Shown here: positions 43,956 to 53,838 of the stretch, piece after piece
How positions within the stretch are numbered: the stretch's first letter is position 1
Layout: the number at the start of each line of letters is the position of its first letter
Assembly: GCF_001280565.1 (NCBI RefSeq)
Contig: NZ_LGRO01000001.1
Span: 1,984,001 to 2,048,000, forward strand
Origin: Sulfobacillus thermosulfidooxidans
GTDB lineage: Bacteria; Bacillota; Sulfobacillia; Sulfobacillales; Sulfobacillaceae
Length of the DNA stretch: 64,000 nucleotides
Direction: 5' to 3'
Made by a program: the position numbers and the translations under genes
Notes under the pieces: model-generated
Seen by the model: the letters and a program-made list of their open reading frames with translations, nothing else
Databases searched by the model: none
Told to the model about the DNA's origin: nothing

Positions 43956-44035
43956 CGTTCCAGGCTCCTTTCCTCAAAGCGATATCTCAGTATACCAGGT
44001 TATCCCTGACATACCAAAGAATATAGGGTTTTAGC

Positions 44036-45547
44036 CTATTCTCGCAAGGCCTTTAACACATTTAACTCGCCTAAAGCGGCCATTAGCACAAAATAAATGA
44101 TGATTCCCACCCCTATCGCACTCACGACGGGTCCAATAATCCCTGGGATATGGCAAAATCGCATCCAGGTCTGAATCCCCATGACCATCACGATGGTCCC
44201 CACAAAAGGCCACATAGCATCTTTCCAGGGACTATCCAACGGGTGCACAATATTTGACCAATCTTTCCAATTGAGCCATGCTGTCACAACGCTGGCCCCC
44301 ACCGTTCCAATCGCAGCTCCCCGAATACCCAAGGAGGGCAAAGGGGTTAACCACCATGTCAAAACAAATTTGGCCAGAGCACCGAATAATAAATTTTTCA
44401 CGGGAATCCATCCATGCCCACTAGCCTGCAACGAAGACCCTAAGACCTGTTGGATAGCCAAAATGGCACTGCCCACAGCCAAGACCTGCAAAGCCCGCAT
44501 GGCGCCGCTTTCTCCATATAACAATCGCGTCAGCGGTTTCGCTAATACAATTAACCCGCCGGCCATAGGTAATCCTAATAGCCAAATCATATGCACCGCC
44601 AGATTGACCCGTTTGGCGGCCAGTTTCGGGTCATTTTCGGCCATGGCTTGTGCAATAGCCGGAACAAGTGATACCGCCAATGCTGCCCCCACCACCATGG
44701 TCAAATTAATTAACGGCATGGCCTCCCCACTTAACCGGCCAAATTGAGCCGTGGCTTGACGCAAACTTAAACCCGTTTTCACTAACTGTTCGGGCACAAA
44801 CATGGAATCAGCCAGAAACATCAACGGAAACAAAAGACCTGACAAGGACATCGGCATCGCCACCAAAAATAATTGCCGCAACTCGGACCAGGGAATGGGA
44901 CGGTATAAAACCCACCGTCTTCTTTTTAACCGGGCCCCCAATAAAAAAAGCATGCCGATCATAGCCCCGACGGGAGCGCCCACAGTGGCCCCGGCGGCTG
45001 CCCAAGCAGTTCCCTTAGGCAACCACATCAAAGCTAAGGGAAACATCACCGCTACCCGGGAAACTTGTTCCAAAATTTGCGAGATGGCCGTTGGAGCCAT
45101 CTCTTGATATCCCTGAAAATATCCCCGCAAACTCGCCTCAGAGGCAACAAACGCCAAAGCGGGTGCCAATGCACGAATGGATAACGTCGCTTCGGGTTCA
45201 TGAAAAACGTAACGTGCAACCCAAGGTGCCAAAAATTCCAACATGACGGCCATTACCAAGCCAATTCCGGAAAGAAAAATTTGAGCCCAAGCAGCTAATT
45301 GTTCTGCGGATTTGATGTCATGATGCGATAACTTTTCTGCTGTTTCTTTGGATAATGCTGTTGGGATTCCATTCACAGATACAGCGAGTAGCAAAGCATA
45401 TAATGGATAGGCCATTTGAAAAAGCCCGACGCCATAGTCCCCTAAAATGCGCGGCAAAAAAATCCGGTAAATGGCTCCAATGGACTTCGATATCAGAGCA
45501 CCCAGGGATAACCAAAAAGCTCCCCGCCACAACGTACTTTTCTTCAT
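44036..45547 (-). CDS. spoVB: Polysaccharide flippase-like protein SpoVB
   Basis: This 503-residue MATE/MOP-superfamily protein has about fourteen membrane helices. The N-terminal pattern GALISKSIGAIYRIFLPRIL and the loops match SpoVB, a lipid II-type flippase used in spore cortex synthesis. The start is set at ATG 45547, AGGTGG 7 nt upstream, with GTG just before it. Upstream lies the hemL terminator, so it has its own promoter. YtgP/MurJ-like paralogues are an alternative, but position supports SpoVB. Confidence 0.88.
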   Translation of the reverse strand: MKKSTLWRGAFWLSLGALISKSIGAIYRIFLPRILGDYGVGLFQMAYPLYALLLAVSVNGIPTALSKETAEKLSHHDIKSAEQLAAWAQIFLSGIGLVMAVMLEFLAPWVARYVFHEPEATLSIRALAPALAFVASEASLRGYFQGYQEMAPTAISQILEQVSRVAVMFPLALMWLPKGTAWAAAGATVGAPVGAMIGMLFLLGARLKRRRWVLYRPIPWSELRQLFLVAMPMSLSGLLFPLMFLADSMFVPEQLVKTGLSLRQATAQFGRLSGEAMPLINLTMVVGAALAVSLVPAIAQAMAENDPKLAAKRVNLAVHMIWLLGLPMAGGLIVLAKPLTRLLYGESGAMRALQVLAVGSAILAIQQVLGSSLQASGHGWIPVKNLLFGALAKFVLTWWLTPLPSLGIRGAAIGTVGASVVTAWLNWKDWSNIVHPLDSPWKDAMWPFVGTIVMVMGIQTWMRFCHIPGIIGPVVSAIGVGIIIYFVLMAALGELNVLKALRE

Positions 45548-45601
45548 CACCCAACCACCTAACCTGCGTCATTGCTTCTCATGCAGGATATTCGGTGGGA
45601 G

Positions 45602-45636
45602 ATAATAAAAAGAACAAGCTCTTGTGAGCTTGTTCT
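45602..45636 (-). terminator. Intrinsic terminator after hemL
   Basis: A perfect 11-bp stem (AGAACAAGCTC and GAGCTTGTTCT) with a 4-nt loop is followed by TTTTTATTATC on the minus strand. It lies 16 nt past the hemL stop. Confidence 0.92.
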
Positions 45637-45651
45637 GAGACTTCATCCTGA

Positions 45652-46956
45652 TTAATCCCGGACCAATTCCCGAAAACTCTCGCGACAGGCTTCGAGCGTT
45701 TTATCAATCTCTTGTCTTGTGTGCGCGGCGGACACAAACCAGGCTTCAAAGCGGCTAGGCGCCAAATAAATTCCCCGTTCCAACATAAGCCGGTGAAACC
45801 GTGCAAATTTCACCGGATCAGACATTTTAGCCGTGGTATAGTCATAAACCGGATTTTCCTGGAAAAACACAGTAAACGCTGATCCCACACGGTTTATAGT
45901 AATGGGTTGATCAAATTCCTGAGCAATTTCTAGAATATTCTCTTCTAGAATCTTCGCAAGCTCTGCCATGCGCTGATACGGCTCCTCGCGTTTCAACACC
46001 TCCAAGGTCGCAAGCCCTGCCACCGACGACAAGGGATTGCCAGCTAAAGTGCCGGCTTGAAACATGCCGCCCAGGGGAGAGACGTACTGCATAACGTCAT
46101 AACGTCCTCCATAGGCCCCTGCCGGTAATCCTCCGCCAATAATCTTCCCTAATGCATAGAGATCAGGAATAACTCCGAGTAATGACGCCGCCGATCCATA
46201 GTGGAACCGGTATGCGGTAATCACTTCATCAAAGATTAACAGCGCTCCCGCCTTATGGGTTAACTCTTTCATTTGTTGCAGGTAGCCATCTTTCGGTGGA
46301 ACAATACCCATATTGCCCACAATCGGCTCCGCCAAAACACACGCCACCTGATCACCCATTTTGGCCAAGGTTTCTTCCAAAATGGCAATATCATTGTAGG
46401 GCAAACTGACGACGTCCTTCACCACGCCCCAAGGGACGCCAAGGCTGTCTTGTGTGCCTACCGTGGACGCGCCTGAACCCGCTTTTACTAACATGCCATC
46501 ACTATGGCCGTGATAAGCCCCTTCAAATTTGACCACCACAGGTCGGCCAGTAAATGCACGGGCCAATCGGATGGCCGACATGACCGCTTCCGTACCTGTT
46601 GATGTAAACCGTACTTGGTCGAGCCCGTCAATGCTCGCGACCAACTCTTCTGCCAGTTCAATTTCCTTAGGGGCAGGGGTTCCCCATAAAGTGCCCTCAT
46701 CCACATGATCTTTAATCGCTTGCACGACATGGGGATTCGCATGGCCCAGGACCAACGGCCCAAAAGCGGCAAGATAATCAATATAGCGCCGCCCATCAAC
46801 ATCTTCAAAATAGGGTCCCAGACCTCGCACCATCACTACGGGAGGATCTCCCCCCACCGCACGAAAGGACCGCGCAGGAGAATTGACCCCTCCAGGAATA
46901 ACTCGTGTGGCTCGTTCAAACCACGCTTGCGATTTTTCGCCTACTTCATATCCCAA
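45652..46956 (-). CDS. hemL: Glutamate-1-semialdehyde 2,1-aminomutase
   Basis: This 434-residue PLP enzyme converts glutamate-1-semialdehyde to 5-aminolevulinate for heme, siroheme and cobalamin. Residues ERATRVIPGGVNSPAR open the fold, FTSTGTEAVMSAIRLAR binds phosphate, IFDEVITAYR lies by the cofactor, and the PLP lysine is in GKIIGGGLP. TTG 46956 has GGAGG 8 nt upstream and gives the usual length; the frame is open further to 47028. It is not with other hem genes here. Heme supply suits the neighbouring oxidase, but no co-regulation is visible. Confidence 0.95.
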   Translation of the reverse strand: MGYEVGEKSQAWFERATRVIPGGVNSPARSFRAVGGDPPVVMVRGLGPYFEDVDGRRYIDYLAAFGPLVLGHANPHVVQAIKDHVDEGTLWGTPAPKEIELAEELVASIDGLDQVRFTSTGTEAVMSAIRLARAFTGRPVVVKFEGAYHGHSDGMLVKAGSGASTVGTQDSLGVPWGVVKDVVSLPYNDIAILEETLAKMGDQVACVLAEPIVGNMGIVPPKDGYLQQMKELTHKAGALLIFDEVITAYRFHYGSAASLLGVIPDLYALGKIIGGGLPAGAYGGRYDVMQYVSPLGGMFQAGTLAGNPLSSVAGLATLEVLKREEPYQRMAELAKILEENILEIAQEFDQPITINRVGSAFTVFFQENPVYDYTTAKMSDPVKFARFHRLMLERGIYLAPSRFEAWFVSAAHTRQEIDKTLEACRESFRELVRD

Positions 46957-47128
46957 TCTCTCCGCCTCCCAAGCAAATCCTGCCACAAGCCCTGTCTTAT
47001 CATGCCTAACCCAAATGCTATTACGCAAGACGTCTTATAGGGCGTCAGCCTTTAACAATCGCTATGCCTAAATGACTTGCGTTTGTATCATAAATCCCTA
47101 TACTAAAAAAAGGAAAGGCGGACCTGCT

Positions 47129-47704
47129 ATGAGAAAGCGACGAATTTGGCTTATCTTGTCTGCCGGTGTTGCCATTTTTGTGTCAGCGGGGATTGTCGGC
47201 TATCACCGTCTTCAAGAACCTAAACAGCAGATATTTGCTGTCACCAATCAAGTCTTACAGGCGGAACTCGCCTTAAATCCCAGGGAATCCGCAAAGCAAT
47301 TAGCGATGCTTGACCAATATCTCGTGAGAGGCAGCCAGGCCGATTTTTTTACGGCATGGCTTTACGATGAAATGCGGTCGCTTGCCGAGCAAAATCCGCC
47401 TCGGCTGGCATCAATCCACATGGACATCGCGCAAAAAGCCATTTATTCATTAACCGCGTCCCAGGCCATTGTCGATTACCGCTTAACGGTAACTCACATC
47501 TATAAACCCGGTGGTCATGTTAATACTACCGAAATTGTAACTCTATGGTTAACCAAATTGCCCCATTCGTCCCAAGGCGCGCCGTGGAAAGTTTATGCGA
47601 TCAACTTTAATTTTGATCCTATTGATTTCCCGGGTAGGCCCGACTCGGAAGGCTATGACACGTGGAATCTCCAGCCAGCACCGACTCCGCCACATGGTGT
47701 GTAG
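47129..47704 (+). CDS. Exported or membrane-anchored protein, unknown
   Basis: This 191-residue protein has a basic start and a hydrophobic segment (residues about 5-25, IWLILSAGVAIFVSAGIVG) without a lipobox, so it is secreted or anchored by this helix. The remainder is soluble with mixed alpha/beta character; the C-terminal part (VTHIYKPGG to PWKVYAINF) resembles a cystatin/NTF2-like strand pattern, but I cannot name a family. ATG 47129 follows a GGAAAGGCGG site. It is the only plus-strand gene in this region, facing the convergent spoVT. Confidence 0.7.
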   Translation: MRKRRIWLILSAGVAIFVSAGIVGYHRLQEPKQQIFAVTNQVLQAELALNPRESAKQLAMLDQYLVRGSQADFFTAWLYDEMRSLAEQNPPRLASIHMDIAQKAIYSLTASQAIVDYRLTVTHIYKPGGHVNTTEIVTLWLTKLPHSSQGAPWKVYAINFNFDPIDFPGRPDSEGYDTWNLQPAPTPPHGV

Positions 47705-47736
47705 TCATAAGATTCGAGTAAGGACATATGGTGCAT

Positions 47737-47778
47737 AAGAAAACCGCAATGATCGGCACGACTCAGCGACCATTGCGG
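47737..47778 (-). terminator. Terminator after spoVT
   Basis: The arms CCGCAATG (47744-47751) and CATTGCGG (47771-47778) enclose 19 nt, and TTTTCTT follows on the minus strand. It lies 47 nt past the spoVT stop, between the convergent genes. Confidence 0.75.
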
Positions 47779-47824
47779 ACTTCCTACCGGATAAGAGTGG
47801 GATGTGGAGGATGACGGGTGAAAA

Positions 47825-48379
47825 TTATTGTTCCATCTGCTTCGCTAGGAAGCCCGCCGCTGTTTCTGCCAATTTAATCTCCATTTCTCCCATACGTACA
47901 TCAGGTTCTCGACTGCAAATGATGACGGCTCCGATAGGATCGCCTTCTGAAATAATCGGTGCGATAACTTCCGCCAGGAACTTATCGTCTTCATCATCCC
48001 CAATTAAGCTACCCTTCGGTTTGTGATCGCCACGATTATAGGCCAGCGTTTTACGTTCTTCCATCGCCTTTTCCACCAAAGCACCCAAGGGTTTATTCAG
48101 AAATTCCTTTTTAGGAGCTCCGGCCACCGCAATAACGGCGTCCCGATCCGCAATGAGGGCAATGTGGCCGACCGCCTCATATAACGAATCCGCATATTCT
48201 TTGGCGAAATCTCCCAATTCCCCAATCGGTGAGTATTTTTTGAGAATCACCTCTCCATCCCGGTCGACAAAAATTTCTAGGGGGTCTCCCTCACGAATCC
48301 GTAACGTTCTCCGTATCTCTTTGGGTATCACCACCCGACCCAAGTCATCTATTCGGCGCACAATGCCGGTAGCTTTCAC
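47825..48379 (-). CDS. spoVT: Stage V sporulation protein T
   Basis: This 184-residue regulator has an AbrB-type swapped-hairpin DNA-binding domain (MKATGIVRRIDDLGRVVIPK, residues 1-50) and a C-terminal GAF-like domain (about 55-180). SpoVT adjusts sigma-G dependent transcription in the forespore. The start is GTG with GGAGG 7 nt upstream. Length and sequence match the family closely. It lies between spoVB/hemL and the parvulin/mfd pair, as in Bacillus (mfd-spoVT-spoVB). Confidence 0.97.
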   Translation of the reverse strand: MKATGIVRRIDDLGRVVIPKEIRRTLRIREGDPLEIFVDRDGEVILKKYSPIGELGDFAKEYADSLYEAVGHIALIADRDAVIAVAGAPKKEFLNKPLGALVEKAMEERKTLAYNRGDHKPKGSLIGDDEDDKFLAEVIAPIISEGDPIGAVIICSREPDVRMGEMEIKLAETAAGFLAKQMEQ

Positions 48380-48484
48380 TGATGGCCCTCCTTTCGCCTG
48401 CGGCCTTTCAGGGGTAGTATATCGACGAACCGCGGCGTTTATGCATTTTTTCCAGATATACCGGATGGTAGAAAAAACAGCTGA

Positions 48485-49411
48485 TTAAAAAATTCTGACG
48501 TGAGCTTGGCGTATGATCGGTTGAGACCAGTGATCAAAGACCTGTGTCTTGGACTGATTCCACAACTCGCTTCGAATGCCGGCTTCTACGGTATGATTCA
48601 GCGGCAATGGCTTTCCACCTTGCTTCGCTTGAACTTCGATGATAGCGTAGCCTAAATGCATATGAACTATACCCTCTTGTCCCGGAGAATGGGCACGAAG
48701 GAATTGAATGGTGGGAGAGGGGGAATGGGCAGGAATTGATACCCATCCCATTTCGCCGCCAGATAGCGCATTTTGGTGATCTATCGAGAATTTTTGGGCC
48801 AGTGCCTGAAAGTGTGCACCGTGTTTATATTGCTGGCTGACACTTTGAGCCAGGCTAGCATTTTTCACCACAATTTCCCGGGCTAGAACTTCTTTCGGAG
48901 TCACAAATTGGTCCTGATGGGTGTGATAATACTGGCTAATTTCAGTCAAGGAAGGGGCTGGCACATGGCTTGTCACATGGTTAAAGGCGGCCAGCAGCCA
49001 GACTTGTTGGGTCACATAATTTTTTAGAGCTGATGAAGTTAAGTGATACCGGTTAAGGGCTTGGGGCAAGCCCAGATGCTCACGACGCAAGACCTGCTGA
49101 ATCTTGGCTTGGGCTTCACTGGCGGCCATGGTGGGTGAAAGCCAGTGTTTCTTTTGACTATAATGGGCAACGGCTACTTGATCCGCATAGGTTTTGACTT
49201 GGTAGGTCTTCCACTGTGGCGAAAAATTTGGCAGCTTGCCAGTTAACAGCGCATTGGCTCTGAGTACCGCCTGCCACTGTGCATTAGAAATGAGTTGTCC
49301 ATCTACTTCCGCCACATTAGCAGGATCGGCAGCGCCACAAGCTGTCAATAACCCCAGTAATCCCCAAAACAATAGGCCAACAAGGCCATTAACCGCTTTC
49401 CTGCTTTGCAC
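48485..49411 (-). CDS. Parvulin-type peptidyl-prolyl isomerase lipoprotein (PrsA-like)
   Basis: This 308-residue protein has a lipoprotein signal with lipobox LTAC (Cys near residue 25). It has a SurA/PrsA N-terminal region and a parvulin domain (about 175-270, VLAREIVVKN, FSIDHQNALSGGEMGWV). It should assist folding of exported proteins outside the membrane. GTG 49411 has AAGGGG at about 9 nt and overlaps the end of mfd by 23 nt, so the two are coupled. A parvulin gene after mfd is also seen in other Firmicutes. Confidence 0.88.
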   Translation of the reverse strand: MQSRKAVNGLVGLLFWGLLGLLTACGAADPANVAEVDGQLISNAQWQAVLRANALLTGKLPNFSPQWKTYQVKTYADQVAVAHYSQKKHWLSPTMAASEAQAKIQQVLRREHLGLPQALNRYHLTSSALKNYVTQQVWLLAAFNHVTSHVPAPSLTEISQYYHTHQDQFVTPKEVLAREIVVKNASLAQSVSQQYKHGAHFQALAQKFSIDHQNALSGGEMGWVSIPAHSPSPTIQFLRAHSPGQEGIVHMHLGYAIIEVQAKQGGKPLPLNHTVEAGIRSELWNQSKTQVFDHWSQPIIRQAHVRIF

Positions 49412-52400
49412 CAGCGAGAGCCCCTTTCATGGTGAGGAGCACATCTTCGGCGACGTCTAACGCGTGTTCGACACTGTGCCGAAGTGGCAGCTTCACACTC
49501 AATTCAGGTGCTTTGGCGGGCGAAGGAATTAACCGACCGGGATAGCGCGCCGCAAGTTGCCGGATGACATCAACGCCCATAGGGGTTTCAGGCAAGGTCG
49601 TCAACACGAGCCGATCTTTCTTATGGCTTAACTGCACAATCTTTAAATCTTTCGCCATGACCCGCACTCTCGATAACTGTAATAACCGCGTCACCTCAAC
49701 GGGCAACGGACCGAACCGGTCTTCAATTTCTTCCGCCAAAGCCTCAATTTCCTCTAAGTTTTTGGCAGAGACCAGCCGTTTATACAGTTCGACTTTCGCG
49801 CTGGGCACATTGATGTAAAAGTCTGGAAGATAGGCATCCACAGCCATATCAATTTGCGGTTCGATGTCGGTTTGAACAGTCTCTCCCTTAAGTTCGCGTA
49901 CCGCTTCGGATAACAATTGTGTATATAGATCGAATCCCACCGAAGCAATAAAGCCATGCTGCTCTGCGCCTAGCAAATTACCCGCACCGCGAATTTCCAG
50001 ATCACGCAGGGCAATTTGATAGCCCGCCCCGAGCTCCGTAAATTCCCTGATGGCTTCAAGCCTTTTCTCGGCTTGTGGAGAGAGCACCTTGTCCCGTTTA
50101 TAGGTAAAGTAGGCATAGGCTAAGCGAGCGGACCGCCCAACGCGTCCCCGTAATTGATATAACTGGGCTAATCCCAAGCGGTCGGCATCTTCCACAATGA
50201 GGGTATTGGCATTAGGAATGTCCAATCCCGATTCGATAATGCTGGTAGCAACCAATATATCATATTCTTGCTCAATGAACCGGGCCATCACATCTTCGAT
50301 CCTCGTTTCGTCCATACGTCCGTGCACCACGCCAATAGCCACATCAGGAAACATTTTTTGCAAGCGGGATACGGTCTGGTCAATCGCCAAGATTCGGTTT
50401 TGGACATAATAGACTTGCCCGCCGCGGTCTAACTCCCGGCGAATGGCTTCACGGACGAGATCTTCATCAAATTCCGCCACCACGGTTTCCACCGGAAGAC
50501 GGTCTAATGGCGGGGTTTCGATGAGACTCATATCCCTTACCCCTACCATCGCCATATGCAATGTCCTGGGAATTGGGGTAGCAGACAAGGTCAACACGTC
50601 AATATTTTCCCTGAGCGCTTTGATCCGCTCTTTATGGGCCACACCAAAGCGGTGCTCTTCATCCACAATGAGCAAACCTAAGTCCCGAAACTTAACATCT
50701 TTGCCTAAAAGGCGATGGGTACCAATAATGAGGTCAATTTGCCCCTGGTGTAACCGCTCTAAAATGTCCCGCTGCTGCTTTGGCGTGCGAAACCGGCTTA
50801 AGACCTCGACCGCAACCGGAAAGCCAGAAAATCGCGCTTTGGCGGTGGTATAGTGTTGATCTGCCAGTAAAGTCGTGGGTACCAAAAATGCCACCTGTTT
50901 TCCCGACATGATGGCTTTAAATGCTGCACGAAAGGCCACTTCGGTTTTGCCGTAACCGACGTCGCCACAAAGCAGGCGATCCATAGGACGGGGACGTTCC
51001 ATATCCCGTTTAATTTCTTCTATCGATCGCATTTGATCTTCTGTTTCATCATAGCCAAAGGCTGCTTCAAACTCTTGTTGCCATGGCGTGTCAGGAGCAA
51101 AACTGAACCCCGGACGTGATTCCCTAATTGCATACAACCGAATCAATTCTTCGGCCATTTGGCGTACGGAAGCCCGCACTTTGTCCTTGACTCGGGACCA
51201 CTCTTGCCCTCCCATTTTGGATAGTTTAGGTTCTTGGCCTTCAATCCCAATGTATTTTTGGATGAGTCCTAATTGATCGGTGGGAACATAAAGTGTGTCT
51301 TGACCAGCATATTGCACATGCAAATAGTCTTTATGCTGGTCTTGAATCGTTAGGGTTTTAATGCCCAAATAGCGACCAATTCCGTGGGTGATATGGACCA
51401 CATAATCTCCCGGATGCAAATCCCCAATACGTACCGTTTGTCGGCTTTCCCGGTTTTTCCTCGGTGTCAGTTTCAGTTCCCGACCCGATAGCTCGGTTTC
51501 TCCCAGTAATGCTAACGACAATTCCGAGAGGATAAATCCATGTCCCAATTGGCCCGTCAAAAGTCCCACTTCGCCGCGTTCGCCTAATCCCTCCCGGGAA
51601 CTAATTCCCAGATCCAGAAGCTGGCGCTGCATCACATTCACGGCCTGGGTATCGCGCAAAACCAATCCTACCCGCATGCGGGATTTGCGAAGGCGGGAAA
51701 TCTCCGCTTTAAGCAATTCCATTTGCCCATGAATCCGTGGTGCAGGCCGGCCAGTCAGATTCAGATGAAGATCACTCTCCCGGCGATTATGGGGCATAAG
51801 CGACAAGCTGAGTTCCCCATGCCCCTTCAACCGGGAAAAGAACTGGTCGTAATCTAAGGTGCCATGGGCTTCTAGGGGAAGAAAATCGCCTCGTTCCAAA
51901 TGGCGTTGACGCTCTTCACGCTCATCGGCATCGCGCCCTAACAGTGCCTCCCCAATGCGCGGCAAATCATGGTAGATGACTAACGGCTTCGTCGAAAATA
52001 TCTGGGTAATGGATTTTAAGGAGCCAAATGCTGGCGCAAAACGCTCAATCCCCGCAAATATGCGCCCTTCGGCCAAATCGCCCAGCCACCGTCCAAAACG
52101 CTCCTTGGCTTTTTGCGCCTTATCAAATTGTCCCATAGATTCCAAATTGCGGATTAACAGATCGGATTCGTGAGCAATTTGATCGATCCCGCGCTGGCGC
52201 TGTTCAGGAGATAAAAGGATTTCCGCAGCCGGTCCGATTTGAGCAGTTTGGATCATCTCCACGGTTTTTTGGGTGGTGACATCAAAAATTCGCAATGAAT
52301 CTATCTCATCGTCAAACCATTCTATACGGTAGGCAGGTCCTCCGGGAACAAAGACATCAATCAGACCTCCTCGCACCGCAAAGGTTCCTTGTTCAGTGGC

Positions 52401-52913
52401 TTCGCCTTCCCGCTGGTAGCCAAGACGATCTAGCTGCAGCATCACCGCTTCAAGTGGCAATTTTTGGCCCACGGTGATCTCTAAGGGCTCAGCCTGTAAC
52501 GGCAAAATAAGCTGGCGGCAAGCCTCAACGGAGGCAATCACAATAGCACGGGGATTATGAGCCGCCTGTGTTAACGCTTGAAGTCGCATCAAGGTCCAAT
52601 CATGGCTCTGCGCCTGAACCTCGCCCACGATATAGGGCCTTGGCGGCAACAAATAAATGGGGGCTTGGGGTAGAAATTGTGTCAATTCGGCTTCAAACGC
52701 CCGCGCTTCTTGAAATCCGACGGTGACGATTAAACAGGGTCTAGCAATGTCTTCGGCAACTTTAGCCGTCAAATAGGACGGCAAAGACCCTGACAACCCA
52801 AAAACTTGGGTTGTTTTGCCTTGTTTCAATTCCTCCACCAAATTGCGGTAGGGGGCCAAGTCAGACCACAAGGTTGTAAGCGAACTTAAATCAGCCATCA
52901 CAAGTCCTTTCAT
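49389..52913 (-). CDS. mfd: Transcription-repair coupling factor Mfd
   Basis: This 1174-residue DNA translocase removes stalled RNA polymerase and recruits UvrA. Domains in order: UvrB-like N-terminal module (residues about 10-350), RNA-polymerase interaction domain (GDYVVHITHGIGRYLGI near 500), RecG-like helicase with Walker A GDVGYGKTEVAF near 655, DEEH box IVDEEHRFGV, the TRG motif region, and the C-terminal D7 domain. Length is normal. ATG 52913 or the nearby second ATG five codons on is the start. Its place beside fin and spoVT matches Bacillus. Confidence 0.97.
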   Translation of the reverse strand: MKGLVMADLSSLTTLWSDLAPYRNLVEELKQGKTTQVFGLSGSLPSYLTAKVAEDIARPCLIVTVGFQEARAFEAELTQFLPQAPIYLLPPRPYIVGEVQAQSHDWTLMRLQALTQAAHNPRAIVIASVEACRQLILPLQAEPLEITVGQKLPLEAVMLQLDRLGYQREGEATEQGTFAVRGGLIDVFVPGGPAYRIEWFDDEIDSLRIFDVTTQKTVEMIQTAQIGPAAEILLSPEQRQRGIDQIAHESDLLIRNLESMGQFDKAQKAKERFGRWLGDLAEGRIFAGIERFAPAFGSLKSITQIFSTKPLVIYHDLPRIGEALLGRDADEREERQRHLERGDFLPLEAHGTLDYDQFFSRLKGHGELSLSLMPHNRRESDLHLNLTGRPAPRIHGQMELLKAEISRLRKSRMRVGLVLRDTQAVNVMQRQLLDLGISSREGLGERGEVGLLTGQLGHGFILSELSLALLGETELSGRELKLTPRKNRESRQTVRIGDLHPGDYVVHITHGIGRYLGIKTLTIQDQHKDYLHVQYAGQDTLYVPTDQLGLIQKYIGIEGQEPKLSKMGGQEWSRVKDKVRASVRQMAEELIRLYAIRESRPGFSFAPDTPWQQEFEAAFGYDETEDQMRSIEEIKRDMERPRPMDRLLCGDVGYGKTEVAFRAAFKAIMSGKQVAFLVPTTLLADQHYTTAKARFSGFPVAVEVLSRFRTPKQQRDILERLHQGQIDLIIGTHRLLGKDVKFRDLGLLIVDEEHRFGVAHKERIKALRENIDVLTLSATPIPRTLHMAMVGVRDMSLIETPPLDRLPVETVVAEFDEDLVREAIRRELDRGGQVYYVQNRILAIDQTVSRLQKMFPDVAIGVVHGRMDETRIEDVMARFIEQEYDILVATSIIESGLDIPNANTLIVEDADRLGLAQLYQLRGRVGRSARLAYAYFTYKRDKVLSPQAEKRLEAIREFTELGAGYQIALRDLEIRGAGNLLGAEQHGFIASVGFDLYTQLLSEAVRELKGETVQTDIEPQIDMAVDAYLPDFYINVPSAKVELYKRLVSAKNLEEIEALAEEIEDRFGPLPVEVTRLLQLSRVRVMAKDLKIVQLSHKKDRLVLTTLPETPMGVDVIRQLAARYPGRLIPSPAKAPELSVKLPLRHSVEHALDVAEDVLLTMKGALAGAKQESG

Positions 52914-52992
52914 CGGTTAGCATCTGTACCCACTTCCACATTTTCGCCCTTTATCGCAGGTATCGTGCAGAAATTAGTGGTCTAACTTTTCC

Positions 52993-53199
52993 CTAGTTAT
53001 ACCATAAGCCTTCGTCATAAGGGATAGGCAGACACCCCTCACACAGGACATTCACTTGAACTTGGCCCGGTCCAATATCTTCGAGCATATCGTGTTGCTC
53101 AGATGGTGTCAGTTTTGAAAGTCCAAGGAGGGGGTCGTCCCACGGCCCCCCATATTCTCCAATGATTCGGTGACAATGACGGCAACGGTAAACAACCAT
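52993..53199 (-). CDS. fin: Anti-sigma-F factor Fin
   Basis: This 68-residue protein has two zinc-ribbon-type pairs: YRCRHCHRIIGEYG at the start and VLCEGCLP near residue 52, with LSKLTPSEQHDML between. This is the Fin (YabK) pattern. Fin inhibits sigma-F and helps the switch to sigma-G in the forespore. ATG 53199 has AAGGAGG close upstream. Its position between pth and mfd equals that in Bacillus. Confidence 0.92.
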   Translation of the reverse strand: MVVYRCRHCHRIIGEYGGPWDDPLLGLSKLTPSEQHDMLEDIGPGQVQVNVLCEGCLPIPYDEGLWYN

Positions 53200-53274
53200 A
53201 ACGGCCTCCTTGATGTCAGAAGTTACCGTTAGTGTGCCCCGCTCCCCCTCACGCTACGCCGATAGACCAGAGGC

Positions 53275-53838
53275 CTACTGGCCGTTGAAGCGATTCATCG
53301 TCTCCGCAATACCTTTGACCACGGCCCATTCACAGGCTTCGGCTGCTTCATCTAAAACTCCATCGAGAATTTTCCATTCCTCGGGACTAAACCGCCCAAG
53401 CACCCAATCAATGACTTGCACATGTTCTGGCGGACGCGAGATCCCAATTTTAATCCGGGGAAATTGATCCGTTCCTAACACGTGCGTAATGGATTTCAAA
53501 CCATTATGACCGCCACTTGAACCACGGGCCCGCACACGGATTTTTCCTAGTGGCAAATCCAAATCATCTGAGATCACCAAAATACTCGCAGCCGGCAATT
53601 TATAGAACTTCGCTAAAGCCCCGACCGCCTCGCCGCTCAGATTCATAAAGGTTAGGGGTTTTAATAAGATAATGTCGCCCCACTTGCTCACTAACCCAAA
53701 GCGGTTGCGAACAAAATGGCCTCCTCTGCGAGCGGCTAAACGGTCCAGTGCCAGGAACCCTGCGTTGTGTCGCGTTTTGGCGTAATCTAATCCCGGATTT
53801 CCTAATCCCACAATGGCGCGAATCTCGTCCATCATCAT
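53275..53838 (-). CDS. pth: Peptidyl-tRNA hydrolase
   Basis: This 187-residue enzyme releases peptides from peptidyl-tRNA dropped by ribosomes. Motifs GLGNPGLDYAKTRHNAGF (catalytic His near 23), LNLSGE-type FMNLSGEAV, the aspartate in ISDDLDLPLG and GSSGGHNGLKSI are complete. Three ATG codons in a row begin the frame, and the first overlaps the prs stop by 4 nt. The Ctc (50S L25-like) gene that separates prs and pth in Bacillus is missing. Confidence 0.96.
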   Translation of the reverse strand: MMMDEIRAIVGLGNPGLDYAKTRHNAGFLALDRLAARRGGHFVRNRFGLVSKWGDIILLKPLTFMNLSGEAVGALAKFYKLPAASILVISDDLDLPLGKIRVRARGSSGGHNGLKSITHVLGTDQFPRIKIGISRPPEHVQVIDWVLGRFSPEEWKILDGVLDEAAEACEWAVVKGIAETMNRFNGQ